DNA of 64,000 bases from Alentia gelatinosa (GCA_950022655.1 OX465579.1:47409950-47473949), one strand, 5' to 3'; numbered from the stretch's first letter, positions 28,401-43,400 are shown. Made by a program: numbers and translations. The notes: a model not told the origin generated them from the sequence alone.

Positions 28401-31400
28401 ACGGTATGCACATAAGTATGTTGAACTGGCTGAAAAGTTATTTAGAAAAAAGAACGCATCAAACTCGTGTAAATGGGACCCTATCAAACTGTAGATCCGT
28501 GACCTGTGGTGTCCCACAGGGGTCAATTCTGGGACCCCTACTTTTCTTAATATATGCAAACGATCTGGCCGATGTTCTGACCAACTCAAAAACAAAATTA
28601 TACGCGGACGATACCGTTGTATATGCTACCGAGAGGAATGTGGATCTTGCTACCCATAAAGTCAAAAACGACCTGAGTAAAGTAGAAAACTGGGCGGCCA
28701 AAAACAAGTTAACTATAAACACCAAAAAGACAAAAGCTATGATTTTCACTACCAGAGCCAACCTTAGGAAGGGAATTGGTCACGAGAAATTGCTCCTAAA
28801 TAACAATGAGATCGAGTTTGTCAAACAATTCGACTATCTGGGAGTTAAACTTGATGAGAAACTTACTTTCGAGCCCTTCAAGAAGGAGCTCATTAGAAAA
28901 CTATCAAACAAAATCTACCTATTTGCTAAAGTAAGACGATACTTGAATAAAAAACAAGCAGTTTTACTTTACAAAACGAAAATATTACCCTATGCGGAAT
29001 ATGGCAATGTCTTGATCCACAACTCAAACCATAAATCCTTAAACAAGTTGCAGGTATTACAAAATAAAGCGTTAAGAATCTCATTAAGAGGGGAACCCAG
29101 AACGCCAGTTACAGAACTACACAGGGAAGCTAAAGTAAACTACTTAAGTGAACGAAGGGAATCAGCCATAAGAAAGATGAGTTACAACAGAAGCAGAAAG
29201 GTAGAGTATCTGGCACATACAAGAAGGGAAACCCGTTTACATGATGCAGCAGTTCTTCATACGAATCCCATAAACGCCAATGCCTTTAAACGCAGCATGT
29301 TGTATAAATGTGCTTATTATTGGAATAACCTCCCGGTAGAGTATAGAAAGATTCCTACTTACCCAAGGTTCAAGTACAGAGAACGTACAATTCTATTTAA
29401 TAGCCGTCAAAACTATTGAATGCAAACACCTGTAAATATGTATAGCCTGTCTGTGTTTTGATTCTGTAGGGACCCTGTGATTGCAGATATTCGGGGAGTT
29501 GTCTAGTTGTCAAACTTTTCTCCATTTTCTGTGTAATGTATATTATTCTATGGATTAACATAAATGATTTCCACCTTTGTATGGCACAGAATATAATGAT
29601 CTATTTGTGACTATAAAAATGTCTAGAAGAAGAGATGTATCATTGTAAATATCATCAAGTAAAGTTAAGTATGTTAGCATGGAAGTTTGACGTGCAAGCC
29701 AAATGAAATACTATAACCAAGCCAAGTACGACTTACTGGGCCAAATTGAAAACAGGCAATTTGCCTTATTTTGTTCAGTATAAATAAACAGATTTAAAAA
29801 AAAAAAAAAAACGTCGACGGCAATTTGGGGTTGCCGGGACTGTTGGGGTGATGGTGTAAACCTAACATTAGACAGTCATTAGTCATTGGTATCCCTAACA
29901 GCTATTTTATAATAACAGACCCAAAGCCAAAACAGTCTTATTGCTTTCAAATGATATTTTCATTGACTATTTATGGCATTAATTTTTCTTATGAAAAAAG
30001 CAATCAGGGAAAAAATTAAGTTATAGAATTTAATGGCCGGGGAATGTGCTTTCCTATACATGTATCTAGTTAGTTCTACTATACACCAGGTAGACCCTAA
30101 ATAAGTAAAATAATCAAAGTACTTTTATCTTTTGTCTCAGAAAAGGAGACGCATAAACTATTACACAACTAATATGGCGAGGTTATTGGTTGAAACCAAC
30201 AATGGATCCTTGTAAATCTACAAAAATAACCTGTGGTGCCACATTTTAATGTCTTGTCAGAACCTGGGTATAAGTAGTGATGACAGTGGATTATAAAGTT
30301 TTTAATTTGTAACTATCGACACACATAGAAAATAAGGTCACTGAATGAATATTGTGACATCACCATATTGAAGTATCTTTAAACCTCTTACGGTATTTAC
30401 GAGTCTCAAAACGGGTGAGGCTCAAAAAGGGTCCCTTTAAAAGATTGTCTTTTTAAAAGAAAATGTAATCCAATGAGAAATAGAGTTATAGCAGATACTG
30501 ATTAATGCAACAGGGTGTGTTGCTTGGTGGATCTAGGCATCTTGTTCTTCTCGATTATATCTTATCGAAAATCTTACATTCCCTAAGGAAGTCAGAAATA
30601 GACATAGGAGTTATATAGGGGAGATGGTATTTGTGGTTCGTCATGACTACTGGAAGACCCAGAGATGCTGGCCGAATGATTAGAATATTCATAATGCAAT
30701 AGCTATATTTCTATAATCAATTAAACATTAATACAGTCGTGAAGGGAAGACTAATTGAATTGCTCATCGTTTCACATTTCCCAGAATTTACCCTTGGGAA
30801 TGTGGCAAGTCGTTACATTTCCATATCGGTAGACATTTTCAAACAGGATAAATCAAATTACTCCTACTGTGCCAACACAACGATGAATAATCCACATAAT
30901 ATTGCTAGTTGAATGTAATGGGAAGCTCCTTAAAGCTATTGACTAGGAGAGCTCCTTCTACCTCATTATCGCTCGATACTAGCAAGCCAAGGTGTCCTCG
31001 AGCTTTTCATGCCCATCATTAGCCACGAATTCCTTTGCAAAAGTAGGGTTTGCTCAGTTATAACGATGGAATTACCTGTGAATTCATCCACGTAGTGAAC
31101 AGGAAGTGGAGTGACCTTACATAAGACAAATTTGGCTTGAAATAATGCTTACTCAGCAAGCACTACGGAAGAAAATCGATCATTGCGGCACTTGTTTGTT
31201 AACATTCGTTCTGACGAAGGTGAGGGTGTTGAACCGGAAACATCAGTGCCTTGAGGCGGACGTATTGTCCTTGAATGGTATTTTTTCTGTAACATAGCCC
31301 ATCTTTTGATATGAAGCGGCGGTGCGAAAAATGTAGTGGTCAGGTAGGAAACAGTCATCCGTATGCTGACACCGAAGACATTTATGTATAGCAGCATACA

Positions 31401-34400
31401 AGAGAAATAGTATGATGATATCAAAATGATAATGATAACGACGATGACGACGACGACGACAACAACAACAATAATAATAAAAACAACAATAATGATAATG
31501 ATAATAATTTCTGAGCAGGTCACTTTGGTAGCATTTAGGAAAGGGCTGCCACTTTGTATATTCAAGGGGCTCTTCAGACAGATTTGCAAAGTATACCAAA
31601 GAGAGTCACTGTGTTAAATTTGTGCTTGTATCACCATTTGCATAATTCCACTAAAAATGGTCATTTATCCGTCACACTACATGGTATGTGAATTAAGAAC
31701 TGATGGCAAAACATACAGATTAAAGGTTCCAGTCTAGCCTAGGGTGTGTTTTTCAGTCACGACAATCGATTGTATAAAGATCGCCCAACGAATGTACGAC
31801 AGTTTGGACGACCAAAGATGGCAGGTGTCCTATAGACCCCGATCATAGCGCGCCACGGGAGATCGGTGCCAAAACGGTCGTTCGGAACGATTTATATAGA
31901 ATAAACAAAGTAAGGTTGATATCAAACTGACCATTGCAGTTGAGGACATCGATTGGCTAATATCAACCCCTGTGTCTCGCTCACACTGATAATTCCTGTG
32001 AATTTTCATGCGTTCCCCCCAACTAAGCTATTAATAAAGATCACCTTTTGCCGAAATGTGAGAAACACAGCTGAGGAGAAGAGAGTTGCCTGGTGGCATC
32101 ACTGAATATTGCACAGCCCTCCGATCCTAGGCCTTGTTTTTCAGCAACGACAATCTTTCATAATGATACTTTCTAGGCGTCAGGGTCCGATAGGGAGCCA
32201 TAGTGAACCCGTTGCAACCACAGATAGCCAGTTACAAAATACTATTTCCGGGTATAGGCGCTCAGTACTTTGATTATGTAGGTTCGAGATTATATGTGTC
32301 ATTCTCCAATCTTTTAGATCCAAATTTTTGATAAACTTAACAACTGTCATCGTAGTTTTGAAACAGAGTTATTCAGAGACGATAGTAGTAAACTACCCTT
32401 CAAAAGTAACAAAAAAGACCAAAAACGAAAGTCTAGCCTCAAACCCCCATAGGTTTAGCACTAAGCCTCGTTCTTACTGGCCACCGGAAATGGTGTTTTG
32501 TAGGTGGGTATCTGTGGTTTCAGCGGGTTCACTTTGGCTCCATATAGACGTACAATCGTAGAGGATTGGCCAACGATCGTTAGCTGTGATACGTAGGGGG
32601 CCTTTGATGTGTGCTATAATTGTGACAATCGTAGGGTATCGTAGGTGAACGTAGGGTATCGTAGGTGAAATAGTCGCCTAAACTGTCACAACTAACGACA
32701 AGGTAAGACATGTCATACATGTATAATAGGTAGATTTAACTCTTTTATACCAGATGCTAAATCTATTGGAATTAGGAAATATTTGGAGAGACTGGTCTTA
32801 TATATATGGCGTACTTATACCAAAGATTTCATATTTTTCATGTGGTTATTCCGGTCGTGAGAGACATTTTTTAAAATCATTATGTTATATGTGACATCAT
32901 TTGGCTGTTATTTGCAAAATCTACTGGAGTGCACCTCAGGTCACCAGACAATCTATCAATATTTCCATTTTAATCCATGAAATTATTATTTAATTTTAAA
33001 ATGAATAATACTGATAACAACGACTGCGCGAAAACCACCAGTTTATTCATATATACGCCATTGCGTAAGTGCATGTATCGACCATATATTGACACATTTC
33101 CTCTTCTATATGTCAGCGTAATGGCTGTATTCGCCGCAAAGCGTATATGAAGAGAAATATCATGTGCTGGACATGTATAAGCAGGTCGTATACATTTTAC
33201 ACGTCTATAGATGAGGTGTATACACAAGGGAAAATAGGACTATCTTGTATACCCAATATCATACCTATATACGCTGGGTGTATACATATGTAGTGAACCA
33301 CTGGTCGTTGAGAGTGTGTGACCACTCTCTGTGAAGTGGCAGTTCACCAGAGACAACAGTCGCTACCCCCTCAGCACGGGTGGGTTCGGATTGAATCCGG
33401 GAAAGGTAGGGAGACTCGGGATCTACAACCTAGCACTTAAGTATGGACACAAGACTAGACTCCAGACTATTTAGATACAAAGCCTTTATTTATGTATCTT
33501 GTCACAGTAGGTTGGTGCTGCAGGGCACCAACTAGTGCGGGAAGAGATTTGGGTCTCTTCACCGTCCAAAGGTCCCAAAGAAACCTAACCAACTTATGAG
33601 GCTCCAGGCGTTCACTAGACTGAGAGGCACCGCAAGAAGACCTGACGACCTGCTGCGGACTGAGACGGAGTTACGTAATGTGGGCGACCCCGTAGTATTT
33701 GCATACACGGGTCTGCCGGCCTTACCGCACAGCAGGGATCGGCACTCGCGCCATCTAGCGTAAAGTGAAAACAACGCTGCTCGAATACCCTGACCCTACA
33801 CATATATATAAACTGGTCGTTTTCACTCAGTGAACAAGTCCTAGCATAATACTGTCTGTAAGATGAATTATATTAAGTTATAGGCTAATAACACACGAAC
33901 CCCACATCCACACCCCATGTGGTTGAGCAAGGATAGGTGGAAATGGATCACTTCAGTGCTGAAGCTTGTACCCGCCAGGTGACCGTGTATAGAACCTACG
34001 ATTACATTTCAAGCCTAATGAACACACAATGTACAACTACCTACCTGTTCTATATATGGAGAGAATACTTAGAATATATCTTATCACTTCCGATACCTAA
34101 TCCTTTGTGTATGGCTGCTTCATCCGACAGGATTTATCAAAAATATTAATCTACTTAATTTCTGTCTCCCTTCCTTCTCTCAGCATAATGTCTAGCGCTA
34201 GTCTAGACAAAATCTCATGTCATAATGGTTTGTCAGACAAGTAGAAGTGTCGCCTCTTATGTCGTCGTGTTAGCTATTAAAATTCTTAACACCACCATGT
34301 CAAAAAGATGTGACGTCAGAAAAAGGCAAATTGGAGGACTAGGAAGAGTAAACTTCATGGTATCCCAATAAAGACACCATCAGTCAAATGATATCCCTCC

Positions 34401-37400
34401 CTGTTGTCGGCGTGTAGGGAATGTACGCATTTTTTAGATTGAGTCTGCATACATAAACGAATAAAAAAAATTTACTTAATCCGCTTTCCTTGACAGCCCA
34501 TTAACAAATGAGTTACAGTGGGCGAGTATTGAGGATCTAAAATAAAGTGAGGATTAATAGCACGTCTATACATAGACAGAGTAATCAAATTGTTTGACGT
34601 CAATGAATACTTCCCTGTCATAACAAACGACCCGTGTTAGAAGTAGCCCAATGACATATGTAGATTTGTATGGTTTATGATCTCAAAACATTTTTTGTTG
34701 GCTGCACTCTTCGAGCTTGTATGTGTATGTGTATTAGAAGCGTGGCTCTGAAAGGCAAACATGGTACGGGGGCTGATTATTATCAGATTTCAGTGATCAT
34801 ACACCGATATCCTTTCTCAACGAAATAGGTATTTTGACAAGTTAAAAGACAGTACTGAACAGACTATGAAAACAATTAACAAACTAGTTATATAAGCGCT
34901 TGATACCTGAAAGCCCAGCCCATATTTACAGCTCCTATAATTAGGGTTAAGGTCCCCTGAAAAGCCTCAGTATGTGACACCGGATGGACTGACCTTGCCT
35001 ACGTGCTACTTAAATCGCGCTGCACCTCAAGGGTTTGGATCCCAATCTGTTTTTAACGGGAACAAACTTAGGTAGCCAAATGTATTTTTCATGCAGACGG
35101 TCCAGCGTTATGCTCCTCTGACCACATGAAATAACAATGGATTTCTCAAAGATTAATCACTATTGTCAGACAAACTTCTTGCAATAAATAGGATAGAAAA
35201 CCTAAATAAGCATATCGAAACCCAAAGAGATGAACTTCTAGAACATATTATCTCAATGCTGGTTTGCCATAGCTTCTTTCTCTTGTAATCAGGTAATCGT
35301 TGAACAGGTTACAGGTTCTTGAAGTCTCCTTTCTATTGGTAATATGATTCTCTGCATTTAGAATCTATTGTGATTCAGCTGACAGGTTTTGCACTAGTCT
35401 TCCATATATTCTCCAGTCACGTCCACAAGCGCTACATACTGTAATTTAAGGACAGCACTATACTGTATTGTTCCTGAAATACTTTGAAAATGAAAAACTT
35501 GGATTGAAAGATGGCTTCTCAGCTGACACATGAAGCTGACACATGATCACGCAACTTGAAGTTATTACCTCTATTTAGAATATATTAATCTGGCTGGTAA
35601 ATTTGTCGTTAATGAGAGACAGACAAATAAGTAACTAGATGATGCATCTCGGTTATCAAGTCTTCCTCACAGTAACCATGGTAGATGGCGAATTCACTAC
35701 CTGATCTTAACCCAATCCTTACGAACGAATTTTGTGCTGCATCTTGTAGGCGGCGATGCCAGCTCACTTGTATGGTTGGTAAGGGCGAGCACCAAATTTC
35801 AAAAATGGTGTCATGTGACGTGATTTTTGTCACTTTGGCAACCATTTCATATTCTTTTTCAGTAATTATGTTGGTCGTATCTAGATACATATTTTGTGTA
35901 GAAATGGTGTTATAGTATAGCATTTCATGAATTATGGGCCTAAATTGTAAAATGTCAAATGATGCCATTTGGCATCATTTGCCCATGGCTGGGGAATACC
36001 GTATGGCATCATTCGCCTGTGGCTGGGGAAATTCTGTCGCAGGGTGGACATTTTTAGCTAAACATGGAGGAAAACTCTCATATTTATGTTCAATGACACA
36101 AATTGATGTTATGAAATGCATTCATATAATATCACACAAAATCAGCTTAGTTGTACTAATATAGTAATGATTAATGCAAAATGAAACAATAGTTGTCTCA
36201 GTCCCTGGAGTTCAGTGTCTATGGTCACAGTCCTGTTTGCCAATTTGAGATGGGTGTGCACCCTTCCTCAGTCTGACAGACTTATATGGAGGGAGACAAC
36301 AATGGATGAACACTAACATTTGTCCCAGATTCAATGCAGTCTCACAAGATCATTAGTTCTTTCTTCAACATTGATGAACTAGGAGCATTTACTACTACAT
36401 CAGGTGCTACAAAATGCCCCTGTTGCTGCTTATTTTAATAAGATTACCATATTTATGGAAGAGCACTATGAGCAAAGAGAACTCTTAATTGAGAACTCTA
36501 CTTTGAGTACTTAAAGGGGTTCTGCATATAAGAAAATGGGACTTTGTCTTCCTTCTGTAGTGCCACACCATAGATTGATCAACTCATTCCAAGATCCCTC
36601 ACACCATGCCAGACTATAACAAATTACCAGAACATCTGGGGGCTGTTTCACTAGGAGGGTAAGCTGCCATAGTGAGACCACAGTGATAGTCTGTGTTTCA
36701 TTAGAAGGTGCAGTCAAGCATGAACGTGAGTCAGGTAAGGAGTGAGACCAACAGTGAGAGAGTACGTTTCACTAAACAATTAGGTCTCACTGTACCTATC
36801 ACTGTTGAGGCACTATTAGTGACAGGGTAGACCATGTCACTGTTGGGTTTAGAGCTTTGTTTCTATCAGAGTAGGGGATACTTCCCGTAAGAGTTCGGCT
36901 ATGAAATTCTTACACGAGTAAGGTATACATATAACCTATAATCGTACCAAATATGGAGAAAGTCCGCCGAACCGTTCTGAAGATATCAGCGTTTCAATTT
37001 TGTCATAGCAAATATTGCTCTGGTGGCCAGTGTCCCGCCGGCCTCCGGGGGAGGAAAAAAGAACGGCCGCACTACGGAGGGAGTGAAAAAGAACAGCGCC
37101 CAACAGAGCAGACGTTTTTCAATGACGAAATTCGAACGCCGATAACGGCAGATTGCTTCTTCATATTTGGTACGATTATAGGTTATATATATACCTAACT
37201 CGTGTTAAAGTTTCATCGCTTAATTCCTATGGGAAGGGGTGAAATTCTACGTCATCCCGGCCCGTAGACGAATAAATTCGAACATCAAACGGGTGTGCAT
37301 AGCGAGACCTGTGCCAACAGTGACAGTTGGTCTCACCTCAACAGTGAGACCACTGATGAAACGCGAATTTGGGCCTGACACTGTTGGTATCACTGTTGCT

Positions 37401-40400
37401 GGCACTGTTGCAGTCCTACCTCTCGCTTTAACCCCCCTACTAGTGAAACGGCCCCCTGTATTTGCATGTCAATGATATACTGCTATAAGAAACAGTGAAG
37501 GTCCTTTGAGATTCTGCAAGGGAGCTGAATGACTACCAACTGATGGCACAAATCAAGAAAGAAGTTGCTGCTGGATATTTGAATGTGAACAACCAAGTCT
37601 CAATAAGTTTTTTTAATGGTAACGTCAAAATACTCCCTGCCCTGACACAGTACTACCATGATCAGGACAGACACGACTTGACAGCAACACTGTCACACAC
37701 ACACACCGGGCTGAGGTTCCACTCAGCAAGGTTTAAAAACAATACTTACAGTGGTTTTCCTCCTTGCTCACACAGGGCAGGGCACTGGGGGAGTCAAACA
37801 ACCGCGGTACACGAGTTTACAAGGTTTAAACTCCATAGGAACTGTGTGGAATGACACATAGACACCACTCGACATCGTCGGCGGGCGACACGGCTGTGTC
37901 GAACGCTTTTGGTCGTACAAAACAACAAAGCGGTCACATGACGCACACGTGACGGCTGGACCAATCAGAAGCGCCGAAACGGGTATGCAGCTGAGGCCGC
38001 GGGAACTTCCGCGGCCCGCTTCCCCTTTCTCTCTATCAGTGGTCGCATAGCAGTGGGAGAGGACTCATTCAGTTACGCCACGTCGAATCGAATCAAGTCT
38101 CAATAAGTTACTTCCTTGAGAATTAGGTTGTTTTTTTTGGTTTTTTTTAAGGTTTTTATTTAGACTGGAGGTATCAGCTTGGGTTGTAATCACCCTATCT
38201 TCCGCTGACTCCAGTAACAGATTACGCGAACTGCCTCCCAATGTCCTATTTAGGACTTACATGAGGTCAAGTAAGAGGTTTGATACAGTGTGATGATACA
38301 AGCTGACTTAACAGGAAATCAGGAGAGCAAAATTTTCAATCGATTTGTAACATAGTAGGAATGATAGAGAATTGGTGAAAGACAAATATAACATATGTAC
38401 AAGGTGCAGATTGATTATCACCTTCGGAGTGATCATCTATGCATAGACGTCTGCACCACAGCCCGGTTTATCTAGGTTCTAGGTAGTCAAGCTTTATGAT
38501 TGATTATATGGGTACAGGAGCGATAAGGGCTTCCAGCGTGTTTGCTGGCTGCAAACTATGGCACGGGTTGCATCACTGATTTAGGGTTAGAACATTAGCA
38601 GAATCTTACAATTATAGAGACTAGGAGGATCAACTGAAACTGTCATCATAGCATTGTATAGTAGTGCAGCCAACTTCAACCAGTTGTGCTTGATGCTATC
38701 ACACTTCAAGCATTTGGATGTGCTTGTATGTAAAATCTCATATCAACACTAAGTATAGGGTCCGATGGTCGAAGAGTTAAATATGACATCGCACACCAGC
38801 CTTGCTTTGAACTTGGAAGTGGGGAATTCAAAAAGTGGCAGTAGGAAAGGTTTCATGCTGAAACTTGTTGTCAAAACTCACATGAGGCTATGACCAGTCT
38901 GTGCCCAAATTAGATTTGCAATGGTGCCAACAGCTGAAATAAGGTAAATATCCTATAGTAATGAGAAAACTGTAAACATGAGTTTATAATGATTCCTCAC
39001 CTGTATTCCCTGATGTTTAAAACCTGGTCTAAACACCTCATTTTAAACATGTGTGCAACACAGTTTCACAGATATTAGATCATTTCTTCACAGGAGAAGT
39101 TTTGTCATTATCTGCCTACTTTAGGTGGAGCTCCACAAGGAAATGAGACGAAGGCCTCAAATGGTAGTAGCATCATGTAGAAATGCTATTTAAAGGATAT
39201 GATGACTATGACTGGAAAAACTACATGGTGAAGGCAAGGTTGAACAAATGTCACTAGCAGTCCTGTCTATATATACTGGGAACACCATAAGTTACCTATA
39301 ACTCATACAAGAAATATCTTCAGAGGAAGGTTATTCCTCATCAGATGAAGAGAGTGTGTTTATACCACAAATAACATTTCAAACAACAAGATCAGGGTAG
39401 TGTTCTGAAACAGCAAATTTAAGTTATTACATATATCAGTATGTACCTTCAGAATTGTGACCACTACTATATACTTTTTACAGCGATGATTTAAAAATTG
39501 CTGCTGTCAGTTGCAAGTTAAATTCATCATTCAAATCATGTATATGATTCAAATTCATGTGTTAAAAGCAGGACACAGGAACCTCTCATATATAGGCTCT
39601 CCATAGACTCTCCTGTAAAACTGGCCATAGAATACAGAAGGGCTAAAATTATCCACTATTAGTTGCTAGTGGTGCAACTGCAAGCACCTCTCCAACAGGG
39701 GTGACTCCAGGGCCCTGTTTTTCAGTCACGACAATCGTTATGGGCAACGTGTTTTTGCCGTCAGTGTTCGATAGATGCGACACTATAGTGAATAGGCGAT
39801 ATGTCGTGAGTGTAAGAGGCGTAGGGTAGCCAGACGTGTTTTTCAGTCACGACAATTGTGGGCTCACGTAATTGAAAATGTCGCCCAAAGTGTCGTCTGT
39901 TCATGACACCTATGGACATGTCGTACAGAATGTGCAACTTCACTTCCCGTGGGAATTAAGTGATGAAATTTTATCACGAGTAAGGTATATATAGAACCTA
40001 TAAACGTACCAAATATGAAAAAAATCGGCCGCACGGTTCCGAAGTTATGGGCATTTGAATTTTGTCATAGCAAATACTGCTCTGGTGGCCAGTGTACGCC
40101 TACCATTCCCGCCGGCCTCCGGGGGGAGACAAAAAGAACAGCCGAAACCCGCCGCAATACGGAGGGAGTGAAAAAGAACAGCGACCAACGCAAACGCAAG
40201 GAGGGAGTGAAAAATTCAAACGCCCATATCTTTGGAACACTACAGCCGATTTTCTTCATATTTGAAACGATTATAGGTTATATGTATCCCTTACTCGTAT
40301 TAAAATTTCATGGCTTAATTCCATCGGAAAGTGGAAAAATCTTCTATAAATGCACAGTGATGTGTTATAGAACCTAAGAAAGTTCTATACTTGTCGTTAC

Positions 40401-43400
40401 GGCCGACACTTTTAGCGGCGATCGTCAGTGGCGCACTACGATCGTGTCTATAGAACAGCGGCCATCTTGTGTCTTCCAGAATGTCGTGGAATCACTGGAC
40501 GATCGTACGGTATCGTTGGCCGACGATGTCGTGACTGAAAAACAGGGCCCAGATGGCAATGACTGACATTGAAACTGGCCTCCACATGGTGTGTGTTTCA
40601 GTCCTGCTCCAGACTCCCCCATCTTTTTTGCATCAGTGCTGGTCCACCAACAACAGATGTTTATTTGCTACTTGTTTCTTTTATTTTTATTTTAAAGCAA
40701 TTTTTATAAAGGGAATATTGTGTGTACAATCACCAAATTTGCTGGCACAGCCATTCTTCCTCTCTGGCCCTAGCCCCCTACTACTCATTCTAATGGCAGG
40801 TGTCATGCCGAATGAGCAGTGGCTACTATTTTTGTGTAAGTAATTGGTATAACCCGACCGGGGTTTGAACCCATAACCTACCATGCTTGAGGTGAATTTT
40901 CACAGAATGTATGTATAATACCACTATTAGTATTTCTATTCAAAAGAAATAAAATATTTAAAATTATATATCATATCACGTGATTGACAGTTGAATTGAG
41001 GGTTTTAACGACTGTGTGCCCGTCCCCTAGCGGTATAAAGTGCCACCAGCACCCATCCTCCAGGTGGTAGCTTAGACCCAGGCACCTGTTCTTAAATGGT
41101 TAACATCAATAATATTCTTTGAACCCTTTGTTGTGTATGTGAAGTCCTGTAACTAGTCTCTTGTCGGGATGTTATGTCGGGATGCCTTTGACACCAGCAT
41201 CTGCATCTGATACTCTAGCAAGATTAATTAGAGTCTTCTATATCAAAATTTGTTATGAGGTTTTTGCTTTGTCTTGGTAGAAACCAACTGGAATGTAATG
41301 GTAGTCATTGATAACTGTTTTATCCATGTTGAATAACTTATCCACTGTTTGTCCTCTTTCGTTCTGACTTTAAATTGAAAATCCTGTAGCTACTATTGGA
41401 ATTTTGTGGTCAATAAAATTGTTTTAAAAAAAACCTGCCTACCCTGGCGCCACCCGCCCGCCCGACCACCCTGGCGCCCACCGAGGTCGCGCCTCCATGT
41501 CTCCCGAACCCGACGCCGAGGCAGACCCCGAGCCCGAGCCCCCGTCTGTTATGACAGTCTCCAGCTATAGGAAGTGTGTGCCTACAGACCTAAAATAAAC
41601 CACACAGAACAATGGTGGTTTGAAAGTCAAAACTATTAAAAGTCGGATGAAAAACAAAAGAACTCTGGGTTTATTATATATAATTAATCAATTGATACTC
41701 AATCGGATTTTAGAAATTATTTATAATACAAATTGGTAATATTGCATTTGCTTTTCCATATACCACGGACTTCAATGAATAACAGCAAATGAAATTAAGA
41801 CAACAGTGGTGTCCCCTAGATGCAGAGATAGGAATTCATGAACAGTGGCGTAAATATAACAGAATCAGGCGTATATATGATATATATGTATGACTGCAAC
41901 ATACATACCTTTAGAGATGAAACGTATACACAATGGCTAGGAGGACTTACTTATTTACGCCAAATGTTAGATATATACGCATGACGTATACATATGTAAA
42001 TCACGTTTTTCACGCTGTGATATAAATGAATAATATTGGACATTTTAAAAGGGCTATTTGGTTGAAAACCAGGAAAGCTATTCTCAAATGTGAGTTATAT
42101 CAATGAATTGGTGGTATTGCAGAGCCAAAATTTACACGTTACATGACGCCATCGAGCAGTTCTGCCTTCCCAGGAGGCTGCTTCACAGTTCCGTTCTGCT
42201 AGACAGCTTTTAAAGTTTCATAATTCCACGTCAAAGCTATGAAATACATGTTTCCTTTTCTCTTCTTCCTCACCTCCTTACTATTTGGGAGGTCACACAG
42301 GTTACTATACAAAAGGATAGGCCCCTAACCTGATATCAACAAATCAATGCCGTTATTATTTGATCAACATGAGTGGTCTGTAAAAATGTAGAATCTGCCA
42401 GCCTTCCTTCAATGTCTGACGACCGAGAAATCGACTTTGCTCCTTTCTGTCGAATCATAAAATACTTCGTGCAGTTTGTTAATATAGATCGAACTAAGTG
42501 AAGCTAATGAGGATGGGTTTTATAGACGCAGTTAAGCAAGGCGACCTGATATGCACTTTAACGAGGGTAGTTTGGTGGCCTAAACGGTGGAACAGACAAG
42601 AGATTTACTGATCACAGATACCCTTAGGTCTGGTGTCGGTCGAACTGGATATTTTTAGCGTGGGCAAACGCGCTTATATACGTCACCTAGAGGTTAGAAT
42701 GGTCACACATACACCTCCAGCTTACTCCAAAAATCTATCCCTTCACTATAAATGTGCTGACTATAAAGACCTGGTAAATTGAGCAGGGGTCCAGTATCCA
42801 GCCTCACCTTATCTCCTGGCTCACTACTGAGTTGGTTTCTAAAAATAGGAATTTTTGTTTTTAGTCTTTTTGAAGACAAATGATTAACTATGTCAACACT
42901 GTAATTAAATGATAAACACTTAGCCATCAAAACTGCAATCTGCTACTAGAAAAGGAATCTATTGGATGATAATAATGATTGAATGTGGTATTTACTTCTT
43001 CAAATCTGATGGGACAGACCTAACTGCATTGTTCTCAGACTGTCAAATCTGATAAGACAGACTTGGTATTCAAACCCACTTGACCCAGACCTAAAAAAAC
43101 AGTTTTACTGCCATCCACCTATTCATAACACTCTGGGCCTGAATCCATTCTACTACAACTCATGCCATAATAGCCCAACCTCTTCCCTCCCACAACCACT
43201 CCCTATCTACCTCTATTGAGCAGCTTGGTGCACTCAAGAGCCTATCTGTTTTGGTTCACTTTTCTGTTACCACAAATACTTCACAATGCATGTACATTTC
43301 AGACTATCAGATCTAATGGGACAAACCTGGCTATTTAGCATTGGCCCTTCCATAACTGATGGGACAGACCATTCTCTATTTTTTTTTATTGTCAGTACCT

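Noticed and set aside
31149..31617. Open frames rich in Val/Ile or Thr on both strands
   Set aside because: They are translations of the compound trinucleotide microsatellite.
37543..37854. 103-codon plus-strand frame starting MAQIKKEVAAGYL
   Set aside because: It crosses the target-duplication border of the retroposed insert at 37594-37609, so it joins unrelated sequences.
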